Shown here in pieces: positions 1 through 12,000 of a stretch of DNA of 64,000 nucleotides; the first letter of the stretch is position 1; every line of letters begins with the position of its first letter. The notes under the pieces are model-generated. The model ran no database searches and was not told where the DNA came from. It saw only the letters and a program-made list of their open reading frames with translations. The stretch is from Conchocele bisecta (taxonomy: Eukaryota > Mollusca > Bivalvia > Lucinida > Thyasiridae): the NCBI GenBank assembly GCA_029237695.1, contig CM055265.1:215838506-215902505 (forward strand). Direction: 5' to 3'. The position numbers and the translations under genes are program-made.

Positions 1-60
1 TAATACGTTTTCGGCCATGCGTTGCGTTTTCCCACTCTTGCGCATGCGCGAAAGTCGAAC

Positions 61-330
61 TAACCGTGTTCAACGCATTGAGTTTCAAAAGCGTGTAGTC
101 CGTGTACAACGGTTGTAAACGTATACAACGGTTGTAAACGTATACAACGCTAAGGTAAACCGTTTAAACGATTTAACGCTTTCTTTGACGAACGGTTACA
201 CGCTTCTACATGTACACAGCACCGTACAGATGAACCGTGTTATACTATAACAGTTTCCTACGGGTTTTAACGCATACACGTTTTGGTATACCAACCGTGT
301 ATCGCGTAGAATGCGCATGCTCAGATCGTT
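61..330. repeat. Degenerate AT-rich short repeats
   Basis: Short phrases such as 'gtatacaacggttgtaaacg' and 'aaccgtttaaacg' recur in degenerate form. The same vocabulary returns at about 1130-1560, so the two blocks may be related ends of one repeat. Nothing recognisable lies between them (331-1130). Confidence 0.45.
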
Positions 331-1285
331 CTTCGTGTGTGTATATATACTTCTAGACTGCAGGGCTTCTAAAATTTTCAGTTTTCCGGTTCTGGACCGA
401 TTTTTGAACTCTCAGACCGATTGAGATTTGAAAACTAGTCTTAAAAATCGGTCCAGAGAAAAAATTGCCAGTCGGCTGCTATTTCACTATAAACCTTGTA
501 AATTTACCGGTTTTGACCACCAAGTAATTTATGACACATATCCGCGGGCCATATCCGTGTTAAACTAGTGTACAGCTCGCTGTGTATTCAGTTTCTCTAA
601 ATATCGATTTTTCTTAACACACGCGTGGGACAGGTGTATAGCGGATTAGTGACTGAAATAGACTGGCTTCAGCGTAAAGATACGAGAGTTCCTAGACTCG
701 CCATTTCTGATGATGTTAAAATAAAATAAGGAAACCATGCACTGTGTTTATCTGTGTTCGTAATATTTAACCCCAAGTAACTGACACGGACTATCGGCCC
801 AGGCTATTCCATATTAAGTTAGGAACTGTTACATTACGCTGTATTAGGGGTAATTTTTGTGTATATAAAATGTACATGTACGTAGGAATGCCGTAGATCC
901 TGATGAGCCGGCTCACGTGATCTACAATTCGCAAACATTTTGATAAACGACAAGGTACATCTGTCGTGTTAAAAGCGTGACTCATTAGGCATCAGGGATT
1001 AGGGATCAATTGAAGTGCTAAATCACACCGCCGATGTACTTTGAACTCGATCTGAGGGTATGTATTCGCGATATTTTAAAAGGGACGAAACAAGGACGCC
1101 TCGAAGCGATCAGGGCCGAACAGGTATTCGTGTTAAAACGTGTAACCGTTGTACACGTTTCAACGCTTTCATATAGCTACACGCTTTCAGGTAAAGCGTT
1201 GTACATGTTTCAACTCTTTCACCTCGCTACATATGTATACGCCAAAGCGTGCTATACGCCTTGAAGCTAAACGTATTACACGCTT

Positions 1286-1515
1286 TAAAACTAAAGGGTT
1301 TGACAATGTGTATTACACGTGTACAAACCGTATTCGTTTAAACAACGTATACAACGCTTTTAAACTAAACGGTTTGACAATGTGTATTACACGTGTACGA
1401 ACCGTATTATACGTTTAAACAACGTATACAACGCTTATAAACTAAACGGTTTGACAATGTGTATCACACGTGTACGAACCGTATTATACGCTTATTAAAC
1501 AACGTATACAACGCT
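1286..1515. repeat. 76-bp tandem repeat, three units
   Basis: Three units start near 1286, 1363 and 1439. Each runs from 'aaactaaa(c/g)ggtttgac' through 'acacgtgtac(g/a)aaccg' to 'aacgtatacaacgct'. The unit is rich in short palindromes such as acacgtgt and gtttaaac. No coding content is seen. Confidence 0.75.
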
Positions 1516-1738
1516 ACAGCAAACCGTTGCGTTCGCGTTGCGTTCGCGTTGAGTTTGCAAGTGTTGTCTACGGTGGAACAAAAACGGAGACTGCACTGTA
1601 ATGTGAAATGTACAGACTATCATAATTTTGCAATTACGAACATTTTATTTGTACGATGTTTAGTCAAACGGGCCCCAGGGCCTACATTGCTTGTTATCGA
1701 GTCCAGAAAAACATTTATCATGCCTTGAATAAACATGT

Positions 1739-1861
1739 CATGCTTGTTACAAGCAATATACATGTAGATCATTATCAGGCTACATACAGGAGTGTGTATT
1801 TGATCAGGAGTTACACTGGTCACAAAACCCATAAGCCCCATTTCTTCAGTCACAGCCGCAT
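1739..1861. mobile_element. Fragment of a palindromic-ended MITE (family M1)
   Basis: The segment holds 'gcttgttacaagca', 'ttgatcaggagttacactgg' and the terminal sequence 'cccataagccccatttctt' followed by 'cagtcacagcc'. The same pieces recur at 4334-4560, 30758-30910, 46262-46500, 50787-51085, 53560-53660 and 59718-60098, where fuller copies show inverted ends. Confidence 0.65.
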
Positions 1862-2056
1862 ATAAGAGGTGGTGATTTTCAGGTATGTGCGGTTCGACCC
1901 ATTGGGCCATTTCCTGTATACGGGGATCTCGAACAACACGACAGGGAACCGCGACGAGGCAACCTCGGTCTCCCTTACAAGGTGCGTACTAAGGTAAAAA
2001 TAAATGCCAAAATATTCTGTTTTTACATTTCTTTGCTTCAGTTCTCTGACAATGAA

Positions 2057-2127
2057 AGTATATGTTGTTACCACTCATTTGAACCGTCTCAACGAGACGG
2101 TTCAACTGAGTGGCAACAACATATACT
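2057..2127. repeat. 34-bp-arm hairpin
   Basis: Arms 2057-2090 and 2094-2127 are reverse complements with two mismatches around a 3-nt loop. A half copy of the same sequence (gctgttaccactacttcgaactgtctcg region) lies near 51846-51880, so this is an interspersed foldback element rather than a unique site. Confidence 0.8.
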
Positions 2128-2837
2128 TATGGTGAGAAATAATGAAGATAATGAAAGTATATTATGTATTCATCTTGTACGAGTTGGTCGGTTGGCACAG
2201 TTTGTCCATGCAATAATTTGAGTTCTGCTTTGGAGGACCTTAATCAAATTTGATATACATGCTTATTGCCTCTATATTTAACCTCCCTACAACAGCCAGT
2301 TTATTTCATCCTCTTATGGCTGGCTGTTGGAGAGAGGTTGCCCTGTATTTAATCAGCAGTCCATCTGAGAGGAGGCTTTATACCAGAGACTGATTGTCAC
2401 TGCCAGCCTTCATCCAGTGCCACGTTATTACCGTAATACATGTAGTGCTAAATATTCGTACACATTTTATTCTAGGACCACATACCCACAAGAATGTGTG
2501 TCCTAATGTTTACTGTCTGTTTCACTAAACCTGCCCAAATTGTATGGCTATAAATAATGCAAAAACAATATATTTTTCGATAATATTAAATTATACCAAA
2601 ATTTAAGAATGGGCCTACTTTTTCTTTTTGTGAAATTTGGTCCAGTATTGATTTTATTGTGAAAAAACAATTTCCACATGTTAAATTCCCATGTCTTTGG
2701 TGATTTAACATGGGGAAAAAATTAATTTCAGAAATAGTGGACCGATTTTCAAAATATAACTTTTGTTTTCTTAGTTACGGTAGATCATTTCCAAGCTATC
2801 TAGCTAGATTTCAGAATCAATTTCCAATTTTTTTTTT

Positions 2838-3845
2838 TTTTCGACTGCGGCACCGTCAAGCCTTGGTTAAGGTTTTTAGTCAAGCTTGTATATGGAATAC
2901 TCCTGGCCCTACACCCACCATACTTGGATAACTTAATCTTCTAGTGATGTACATCAACAACCCCGGACCTATATTTGACCTTGACCTACATTTAACCTTG
3001 AATTACTTACTTAATTCCCCTTGGTTAAGGTTTTTAGTCAACCTTGGTTAAGGTTTTTAGTCAAGCTTGTAGATGCAATACTATTACGCATATACAGACA
3101 CCATACTTGGACAACCTTTTCTCATAGGGATGTACATCAATAACCCCTGATCTATATTTGACCTTGACCTACATTTCCTCTTGAATTACTTACTTAATTC
3201 CCCTTGGTTAAGGTTTTTAGTCAACCTTGGTTAAGGTTTTTAGTCAAGCTTGTAGATGCAATACTATTGCGCATACAGACACCATACTTGGATAACTTTT
3301 TCTCATAATGATGTACATCAATAACCCCTGACCTATATTTTACCTAGACCTACATTTAACCTTGAATTACTTAGTTATTTCCCCTTGGTTAAGGTTTGTA
3401 CTCAAACTTGGTTTATAGTCAAGCTTATATATGGAATACTCCTTGGCCTACAGCAACCATACTTGGACAACTTCATCTCCTAGTGATGTACATCAATAAT
3501 CCCTGACCTATATTTGACCTTGACCTACTTTTACCCTTGGAATACTTTGTTATTTTCCCTTGGTTAAGGTTTTTAGTCCAAGCTTGTATATGGAATACTC
3601 CTGGGCCTACAGCAACCATACTTGGAAAACTTCATCTCCTAGTGATGTACATCAATAACCCCTGACCTATATCTGACATTGACCTACATTTAACCTTGAA
3701 TTACTTAGTTAATTTCCCTTGGTTAAGGTTTTTAGTCAACCTTGGTTAAGGTTTTTATGCGGGCCGCGGCCACCTTCTTTGTCAAGCTATGTGTACATCG
3801 ACAACCCTCGTAGTCAAGCTATGATGTTCTCCTACAGCTCTTGTT
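2838..3845 (+). mobile_element. Pearl/Helitron-like tandem-repeat element, family A (head missing)
   Basis: About five units of ~180 bp, each with 'ccttggttaaggtttttagt', 'gatgtacatcaataa' and 'tgaccttgacctac'. It ends in the family-A tail (gccgcggccacctt ... ctacagctcttgtt). The hairpin head seen in the complete copy at 5134-5897 is absent, so this copy is truncated at its left end. The Pearl assignment rests on architecture (terminal hairpin, ~160-180 bp tandem core, short fixed 3' end), not on a database match. Confidence 0.65.
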
Positions 3846-4130
3846 CTTAATAAAATCAATATTTGACCAAATTTCACGACATAAAAAGTAGGCTCATTCT
3901 TAAATTTTGATACAATTTAATATTATTGAAAAAAAAATTGTTTTTGCATTGTTAATATGGCCGTACAATTTGGGCAGGTTTCGTGAAATTGACAGTAGGG
4001 ATGTATAGCTGTACTGGTTTATCGTAATAACACTACATTTGGATACAATTTGTTTTCGGGATACCTCTTCATAACAAATGGTGTCCAAATATTTAGGATT
4101 GTTCCGGTACCATGATCTGTGTCGTTGTAG

Positions 4131-4303
4131 CCATGAGCCGAGTACCAGTATGTCCGGGGTCCCTGGCCGGCTCGGCGGCGTTTACAACAACCTGATCAAC
4201 TGCTACCAGGAGTATCGCCATGACCGCGCCATGCAGCAGGTTGCACCACGGTTGCCCCGGGATACGGAGCCCGAACCTGGCGCAGCCACCGCGCCCAACC
4301 CAG
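4131..4303 (+). CDS. AMBRA1: Probable internal exon of AMBRA1
   Basis: A GC-rich 173-bp block in AT-rich surroundings, open in one frame with strong G/C third positions. It is preceded by 'cgttgtag' (acceptor) and followed by 'cccag|gtaata' (donor). It would encode about 57 residues, including a stretch reading G-V-Y-N-N-L-I-N-C-Y-Q-E-Y, then a P/E/A-rich segment. It enters in phase 2 and leaves in phase 1. The next recognised exon (27227) begins with two bases that complete a phase-1 codon, so the two can be joined directly. Vertebrate AMBRA1 has a short F-L-E-Y-D-containing helix in the equivalent poorly conserved region, which weakly supports the assignment. It could instead belong to an unrelated gene. 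Transcript data would settle it. Confidence 0.55.
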
Positions 4304-4333
4304 GTAATACAGGTCGTGCACGTGAAACATCAG

Positions 4334-4560
4334 GCTGTCACGAGAGAATGGGGGCTTATGTGATTTGTGAGACCAGTGTAGCTCCTGATCAAATATGACA
4401 CAGGTAGCCTGATAACGATCTATATTGCTTGTTAGAAGCATGATGGGTGTTACACTGATAGAATGGTGCAGTGCAGATCCTGACCAGATTGCAGATGCAC
4501 AGGCTGATCTGGATCTGCACAGGTCACAAATTCCATAATCACAATTTCTCTAGCCACATA
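4334..4560. mobile_element. MITE family M1, near-complete copy
   Basis: Starts with a diverged 'gagaatgggggcttatg' and ends with 'aatttctctagccacat', which are inverted forms of each other. The centre carries 'gcttgttagaagcatgatgg' and paired 'ctgatctggatctgcac' motifs that can fold. It lies only 30 bp downstream of the putative exon donor. Confidence 0.7.
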
Positions 4561-4637
4561 TGCGCATGAGGACATGTGTAGTGCATGTAGATCATTATCG
4601 TGATATGGACATATGCAGTTAAAAAAACTGATCAATT

Positions 4638-4800
4638 ATTATGCCCCCTATGCTATAGCAAGGTGGGCATATTGCATTGCTCTTGACGTTCCGTATGTCC
4701 GTCCATCCGTCCATGTACATTTACGTTGAAAAGTCAAGAAGTTTGTAAGAGTTTCTCCAGTTAGAGTCCAGTATGCCATGCGGGCATATCCATGTTTTAC
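4638..4800. mobile_element. Head fragment of a hairpin-headed element
   Basis: 'atgccccctatgctatagca' followed by 'aggtgggcat' forms an imperfect hairpin, then 'gtccgtccatccgtccatg'. This head-plus-GTCCGTCC layout matches the starts of other tandem-repeat elements here (25413, 60738). The rest of the element is missing. Confidence 0.5.
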
Positions 4801-4925
4801 AAACATAATATCTCATTCTTATGCAGTTCCTGTAACATCACTTGATTCACCGAATGGTGACCAATGTAGGTCCTGATCAGATCTGTGCAGTTCTGGGACT
4901 ACACTTTGCGCATCTGCACACCATA

Positions 4926-5112
4926 TAGTCGAGTCGTGGGGACCCGAAATTTGGGTCAACCTTGCAGTATGGTATTACTAACGTTTTTTGATTGATTTTG
5001 GTAGTTTAGTGTGTCAGTAATTGGAAACCGAATGATGCCACACTATCATCATTGAGCAATTTCCAGAATTCAAGATGGCGTCCAAGATGACGGCCAGAAT
5101 AGGATAAAACTA
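4926..5112. repeat. Left arm of a widely spaced inverted repeat
   Basis: The segment from 'agtcgagtcgtgg' through 'ccttgcagtatggtattact' to 'caagatggcgtccaagatg' occurs in diverged inverted form at about 24478-24645. The two arms are 19 kb apart. They may be ends of one very old large element or two insertions of one family in opposite orientation. Confidence 0.65.
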
Positions 5113-5133
5113 AAAATGCCCCAAATGAGCTGA

Positions 5134-5897
5134 TTTTTAGCTCGACTATTCGAAGAATAGTGAGAGCTGATGTAGTCACCACGGCGTCAGCGTCACCGTC
5201 ACGCCTTGGTTAAGGTTTTTAGTCAAGCTTGTATATGGAATACTCCTAGCCCTACACCCACCATACTTGGACAACTTCATCTCCTAGTGATGTACATCAA
5301 CAACCAGTGACCTATATTTGACCATGACCTACATTTTACCTTGAATTACTTAGTTAATTCCCCTTGGTTAAGGTTTTTTAGTCAACCTTGGTTAAGGTTT
5401 TTAGTCAAGCTTGTAGATGGAATACTATTGTTCATACAGGCACCATACTTTGATAACTTTTTCTCATAGGGATGTACATCAATAACCCCTGACCTATATT
5501 TTACCTTGACCTACATTTAACCTTGAATTACTTACTTAATTCCCCTTGGTTAAGGTTTATAGTCAAGCTTGTATATGTAATACTCCTGGGCCTACAGCAA
5601 CCATACTTGGACAACTTCATCTCCTAGTGATGTACATCAATAATCCCTGACCTATATTTGACCTTGACTTACTTTTACCCTTGAATTACTTGCTTAATTT
5701 CCCTTGGTTAAGGTTTTTATGCAGGCCGCGGCCACCTTGTTTGTCAACCTATGTGTACATCGACAACCCTCGCAGTCGAGCTATGCTGTTCTCCTACAGC
5801 TCTTGTTATGCAGGCCGCGGCCACCTTCTTTGTCAAGCTATGTGTACATCGACAACCTTCGTAGTCGAGCTATGCTGTTCTCTTACAGCTCTTGTTT
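5134..5897 (+). mobile_element. Complete family-A Pearl/Helitron-like element
   Basis: The head is TTTTTAGCTCGACTA followed by ttcgaagaa, a small hairpin. A ~180-bp tandem core follows ('ggttaaggtttttagtcaag' units). The tail is gtagtcgagct ... ctcttacagctcttgttt. 'agctcgacta' at the head and 'tagtcgagct' at the tail are subterminal inverted repeats, and a GAGCT/AGCTC hairpin precedes the terminal CTTGTTT. It is inserted into the repeat whose left part is 4926-5112. Confidence 0.7.
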
Positions 5898-6066
5898 AGG
5901 AACTGGTTGGTATCAAGTCGGAAGTAACATTTATTAAATATAAGGTGAATATACCTGCAACATTTTGTGAAATTTAAAATGGAATCCAAGATGGCCGCCA
6001 AATGTTATATTTATTTTTAACTAAATTTTGTTGTTTCTTCAATAATTTCAAAATGCAATTTGTCAG

Positions 6067-9000
6067 ATTTTTAGCCAGGTTTTTTGAAAAAAAATCCAGG
6101 CTATTGGATTGGCGAAAGCCAGGCGGGCGGGCGGCGTCCACAATCAATGTTAAATTTTCGTGTTTGACTCCATTTCTTTGTTACTGTACCACCTAGGACC
6201 ACCAAACTTTCATAATCAAGGGGTGCCCACCACATATCACTATCCAACATGGTACTTTTTTTTTAACTTCACCCATTTTTTCCGCGCAGTCGACTTAGCC
6301 ATTTTCAATGTTAAGTTTTCGTGTTTTCAATGTTAAGTTTTGAAAAAAAATCCAGGCTATTGGATGGGCGGGCGGGCGGGCGGCGGGTGGGCGGGCGGCG
6401 TCCACAATCAATGTTAAGTTTTCGTGTTTGAGTCCATTTCTTTGTTACTGTACCACCTAGGACCACCAAACTTTCACAGCTTCATAATCAAGGGGTGCCC
6501 ACCACATATCACTATCCAACATGTTACTTTTTTTTTAACTTCACCCATTTTTTCCGCGTAGTCGACTTAGCCATTTTCAATGTTAAGTTTTCGCGTTTAC
6601 AATGTTAAGTTTTCGTGTTTAAGTCCATTTCTTTGGTACTGTACCACCTAGGACCACCAAACTTTCACAGCTTCATAATCAAGGGGTACCCACCACATAT
6701 CACTATCCAACATGTTACTTTTTTTAGCCAGGTTTTTTGAAAAAAAATCCAGGCTATTGGATTGGCGAAAGCCGGGCGGCGGGCGGGCGGCGTCCACAAT
6801 CAATGTTAAGTTTTCGTGTTTGAGTCCATTTCTTTGTTACTGTACCACCTAGGACCACCAAACTTTCACAGCTTAATAATCAAGGGGTGCCCACCACATA
6901 TCACTATCCAACATGTTATTTTTTTTTTTTTTGGACCCATTTTTTCCGCGTAGTCGACTTGGCCATTTTCAATGTTACGTTTTCGCGTTTACAATGTTAA
7001 GTTTTCGTGTTTAAGTCCATTTCTTTGGTACTGTACCACCTAGGACCACCAAACTTTCACAGCTTCATAATCAAGGGGTGCCCACCACATATCACTATCC
7101 AACATGTTACTTTTTTTTTTAACTTCACCCATTTTTTCCGCGCAGTCGACTTAGCCATTTTCAATGTTAAGTTTTCGCGTTTCAGTACAATGTTATGTTT
7201 TCTTGTTTAAGTCCATTTCTTTGGTACTGCACCACCTAGGACCACCAAACTTTCACAGCTTCATAACCAAGGGGTGCCTACCACATACAACTATCCAACA
7301 TGTGACCATTTTTTTACCTTCACCTATTATTTCTACGTAATTGACTTAGCCATTTTCGACGTTAACTTTTTAACGTACGTCTGGTTAAAGTTTTTTGGTT
7401 AAAACTTTTTCGTTATACTATATCTCTGCAACTGCTTCACCCATTACCTTGAAACTTCACATGGGTGTTTATCATCATCCATATTTTCATTCTAACCCCC
7501 AACCGTGCGGCCCCTGTGCCCAAGGTCAAATTACTTTGAATTTTTTTGTTAAAGTTTTTTCGTGTACTATATCTCTACAACTGCTTCACCCAATACCTTG
7601 ATACTTCACATGGTGTTTTTTCATCATTGTCGCACCTGCTGCGGAAAAGCGCTATCCTGTGCCCAATGTCAAGGTCAAATTACTTTGAATTTTTTTGTTA
7701 AAGTTTTTCGTGTACTATATCTCTGCAAACTGCTTCACCAAATACCTTGATACTTCAGGTGGTGTTTATCATCATTGTCGCACCTGCTTGTGGAAAGCGC
7801 GATCCTGTGCCCAATGTCAAGTCAAATTACTTTGAATTTTTTATTCTTATAGTTTTTTCGTTGTACTATTTCTCTGCAACTGCTTCACCAATACCTTGAT
7901 ACTTCACATGGGTGTTTATCATCATTGTCGCACTGCTTGCGGAAAGCGCGATCCTGTGCCCAATGTCAAGGTCAAATTACTTTGAATTTTTTTTCTTATA
8001 GTTTTTTCGTGTACTATATCTCTGCAACTGCTTCACCCAATACCTTGATACTTCACATGGGTGTTTATCATCATTGTCGCACCTGCTTGCGGAAAGCGCG
8101 ATCCTGTGCCCAATGTCAAGGTCAAATTACTTTGGAATTTTTTTCTTGTTAAAGTTTTTTTTTCTCGTACTATATCTCTGCAACTGCTTCACACCCTTGA
8201 TAATCACATGGGTTGTTTATCATATTGTCGCACCTGCTTGCGGAAAGCGCGATCCTGTGGGCCAATCAAGGTCATTACTTTGAATTTTTTTGTTATTTTT
8301 TTTTGTGTACTATACTCTTGCAATGCTTCACCCATCCTTATATTCACCGGGGTGTTTATCTTCATTGTTGCACGCTTGCGGAAAAAGCGCATCCTGTGCC
8401 CAGTGTCAAGGTCAAATTACTTTGAATTTTTTTTGTTAAAGTTTTTTTGTGTACTATATCTCTGCAACTGCTTTACCCAATACCTTGATACTTCACATGG
8501 GTGTTTATCATCATTGTCGCACCTGCTTGCGGAAAGCGCGATCCTAGTGCCCAATGTCAAGGTCAAATTACTTTGAATTTTTTGTTAAACTTTTTTTGTG
8601 TACTATATCTCTGCAACTGCTTCACCCAATACCTTGATACTTCACCATGGGTGTTTATCATCATTGTCGCACCTGCTTGCGGAAAGCGCGATCCTGTGCC
8701 CTATGTCAAGTTCAAATTACTTTGAATTTTTTTGTTAAAGTTTTTTCGTGTACTATATCTCTGCAACTGCTTCACCCAATACCTTGATACTTCACATGGG
8801 TGTTTTATCATCATTGTCACACCTGCTTGCGGAAAACGCGATATCGTCGGCATTTTGGCATACGTCCGTCCGTTCGTCCGTGTGTCCGGTTAAAGTTTTT
8901 TGGTTAAAGTTTTTCCATCTACTATATCTATTTTTTTAGTGTCCATGCCTCGCCCCAAGGCGCGACATGCAGGCCACGGCCATCTAGTCTACAAAAAGTG

Positions 9001-9068
9001 GGTATAATTATGTTATCCAAGTGTCTATGCTTGGAAAAAACCTGGCCTTCGTGGCTTTGCCTCGTTTT
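6067..9068 (+). mobile_element. Nested family-C/B tandem-repeat elements, first block
   Basis: Heads of the form TTTTTAGCCAGGTTTTTTG...AATCCAGGCT start at about 6067 and 6724, with a partial one near 6341. Each is followed by a GGCGGGCGG run. The ~200-bp C units ('ccacctaggaccaccaaact', 'aatcaaggggtgcccaccac') run to about 7380. The ~148-bp B units ('ctctgcaactgcttcaccca', 'cttgcggaaagcgcgatcct') run to about 8940. The tail 'ggaaaaaacctggccttcg' is an inverted counterpart of the head's GCCAGGTTTTTT. Units in 7800-8450 carry many one-base gains and losses. All open frames here are repeat by-products. Confidence 0.7.
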
Positions 9069-12000
9069 TAACTTGACCCATTTTTTCCGCGCAGTCGACT
9101 TAGCCATTTTCAATGTTAAGTTTTCGCGTTTTCAATGTTAAGTTTTCGTGTTTAAGTCCATTTCTTCGGTACTGTACCACCTAGGACCACCAAACTTTCA
9201 CAGCTTCATAACCAAGGGGTACCTACCACATACAACTATCCAACATGTGACCATTGTTTTACCTTCACCTATTATTTCTACGTAATTGACTTAGCCATTT
9301 TCAACGTTAACTTTTTAGCGTACGTCTGGTTAAATTTTTTGGTTAAAACTTTTTTGTTATACTACATCTCTCCAACTGCTTCGCCCATTACCTTGGAACT
9401 TCACATGGGTGTTTATCATCGTCCATATTTTTATTAGCCAGGTTTTTTGAAAAAAAATCCAGGCTATTGGATTGGCGAAAGCCGGGCGGGCGGGCGGCGG
9501 GCGGCGGGCGGGCGGCGGGCGGCGTCCACAATCAATGTTAAGTTTTCGTGTTTGAGTCCATTTCTTTGTTACTGTATCACCTAGGACCACCAAACTTTCA
9601 CAGCTTCATAATCAAGGGGTGCCCACCACATATCACTATCCAACATGTTACTTTTTTTTTAACTTCACCCATTTTTTCCGCGTAGTCGACTTAGCCATTT
9701 TCAATGTTAAGTTTTCGCGTTTACAATGTTAAGTTTTCGTGTTTAAGTCCATTTCTTTGGTACTGTACCACCTAGGACCACCAAACTTTCACAGCTTCAT
9801 AATCAAGGGGTACCCACCACATACAACTATCCAACATGTTACTTTTTTTTTTAACTTCACCCATTTTTTCCGCGCAGTCGACTTAGCCATTTTCAATGTT
9901 AAGTTTTCGCGTTTACAATGTTACTAAGTTTTCGTGTTTAAGTCATTTCTTTGGTACTGTACCACCTAGGACCACCAAACTTTCACAGCTTCATAACCAA
10001 GGGGTGCCTACCACATACAACTATCCAACATGTGACCATTTTTTTACCTTCACCTATTATTTCTACGTAATTGACTTAGCCATTTTCAACGTTAACTTTT
10101 TAACGTTCGTCTGGTTAGAGTTTTTTGGTTAAAACTTTTTCGTTATACTATATCTCTGCAACTGCTTCGCCCATTACCTTGAAACTTCACATGGGTGTTT
10201 ATCATCATACATATTTTCATTCTAACCCCCAACCGTGCGGCCCCTGTGCCCAATGTCAAGGTCAAATTACTTTGAATTTTTTTGTTAAAGTTTTTTCGTG
10301 TACTATGTCTCTGCAACTGCTTCACCCAATACCTTGATACTTCACATGGGTGTTTATCATCATTTTCGCACCTGCTTGCGGAAAGCGCGATCCTGTGCCC
10401 AATGTCAAGGTCAAATTACTTTGAATTTTTTTGTTAAAGTTTTTTCGTGTACTATATCTCTGCAACTGCTTCACCCAATACCTTGATACTTCACATGGGT
10501 GTTTATCATCATTGTCGCACCTGCTTGAGGAAAGCGCGATCCTGTGCCCAATGTCAAGGTCAAATTACTTTGAATTTTTTTCTTATAGTTTTTTCGTGTA
10601 CTATATCTCTGCAACTGCTTCACCCAATACCTTGATACTTCACATGGGTGTTTATCATCATTGTCGCACCTGCTTGCGGAAAGCGCGATCCTGTGCCCAA
10701 TGTCAAGGTCAAATTACTTTGAATTTTTTTGTTAAAGTTTTTTTGTGTACTATATCTCTGCAACTGCTTCACCCAATACCTTGATACTTCACATGGTGTT
10801 TATCATCATTGTCGCACCTGCTTGCGGAAAGCGCGATCCTGTGCCCCAATGTCAAGGTCAAATTACTTTCAATTTTTTTGTTAAAGTTTTTTTTCGTTGT
10901 ACTATGTCTCTGCAACTGCTTCACCCAATACCTTGATACTTCACATGGGTGTCATCATTGTCGCACCTGCTTGCGAAAGCGCGATACTGTGCCCAATGTC
11001 AAGGTCAAATTACTTTGAATTTTTTTGTTAAAGTTTTTTTAGTGTACTATATCTCTGCAACTGCTTCACCCAATACCTTGATACTTCACATGGGTGATAT
11101 CATATTGTCGCACCTGGCTTGCGGAAAGCGCGATCCTGTGCCCTATGTCAAGTTCAAATTACTTTGAATTTTTTTTTTTAAAGTTTTTTTGTGTACTATA
11201 TCTCTGCAACTGCTTCTTCACCCAATACCTGATATTCACATGGGTGTTTATCATTATTGTCACACCTGCTTGCGGAAAGCGCGATATCGTCGGCATTTTG
11301 GCATACGTCCTCCGTTCGTCCGTGTGTCCGTTAAAGTTTTTTGGTTAAAGTTTTTCCATCTACTATATCTATTTTTTTAGTGTCCATGCCTCGCCCCAAG
11401 GCGCGACATGCAGGCCCCACGGCCATCAGTCTACAAAAAGTGGGTATAATTATGTTATCCAAGTGTCTATGCTTGGAAAAAACCTGGCCTTCGTGGCTTT
11501 GCCTCGTTTCTTGTTCTAACCCCCAACCGTGCGGCCCCTGTGCGCAATGTCAAGGTCAAATTACTTTGAATTTATTTGTTAAAGTTTTTTCGTGTACTGA
11601 TATCTCTGCAACTGCTTCACCCATTACCTTGATACTTCACATGGGTGTTTATCATCATTTGTCGCACCCGCTTGCGGAAAGCGCGATATACGTCGGCATT
11701 TTGGCGTCCGTATCCGTCCGTACGTCGTGTGTCCGTGGTTAGATTGTTTTTTCGTTTAAACTTTTTTTTCCATTCTACTATATCTATATTTTTTTAGTGT
11801 CCATGCTCACCCCAAGGCGCGACAATGCAGGTCACGGCCATCTAGTCTACAAAAAGAAAAAAGGGTATAATTATGTTATCCAAGTGTCCATGCTGTTAAA
11901 AAAGGACTGGCCTTCGTGGCTTTGCTCGTTTCTTGTTTTACCTTCACCTATTATTTCTACGTAATTGACATTTTCAACGTTAACTTTTTAACGTACGTCT

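Noticed and set aside
7395..11742. Repeated 60-170-codon frames rich in C-T-I-S-L-Q-L-L-H-P and similar
   Set aside because: These are translations of the 148-bp family-B tandem repeat. They contain frequent indels and show no start context, splice sites or homology.
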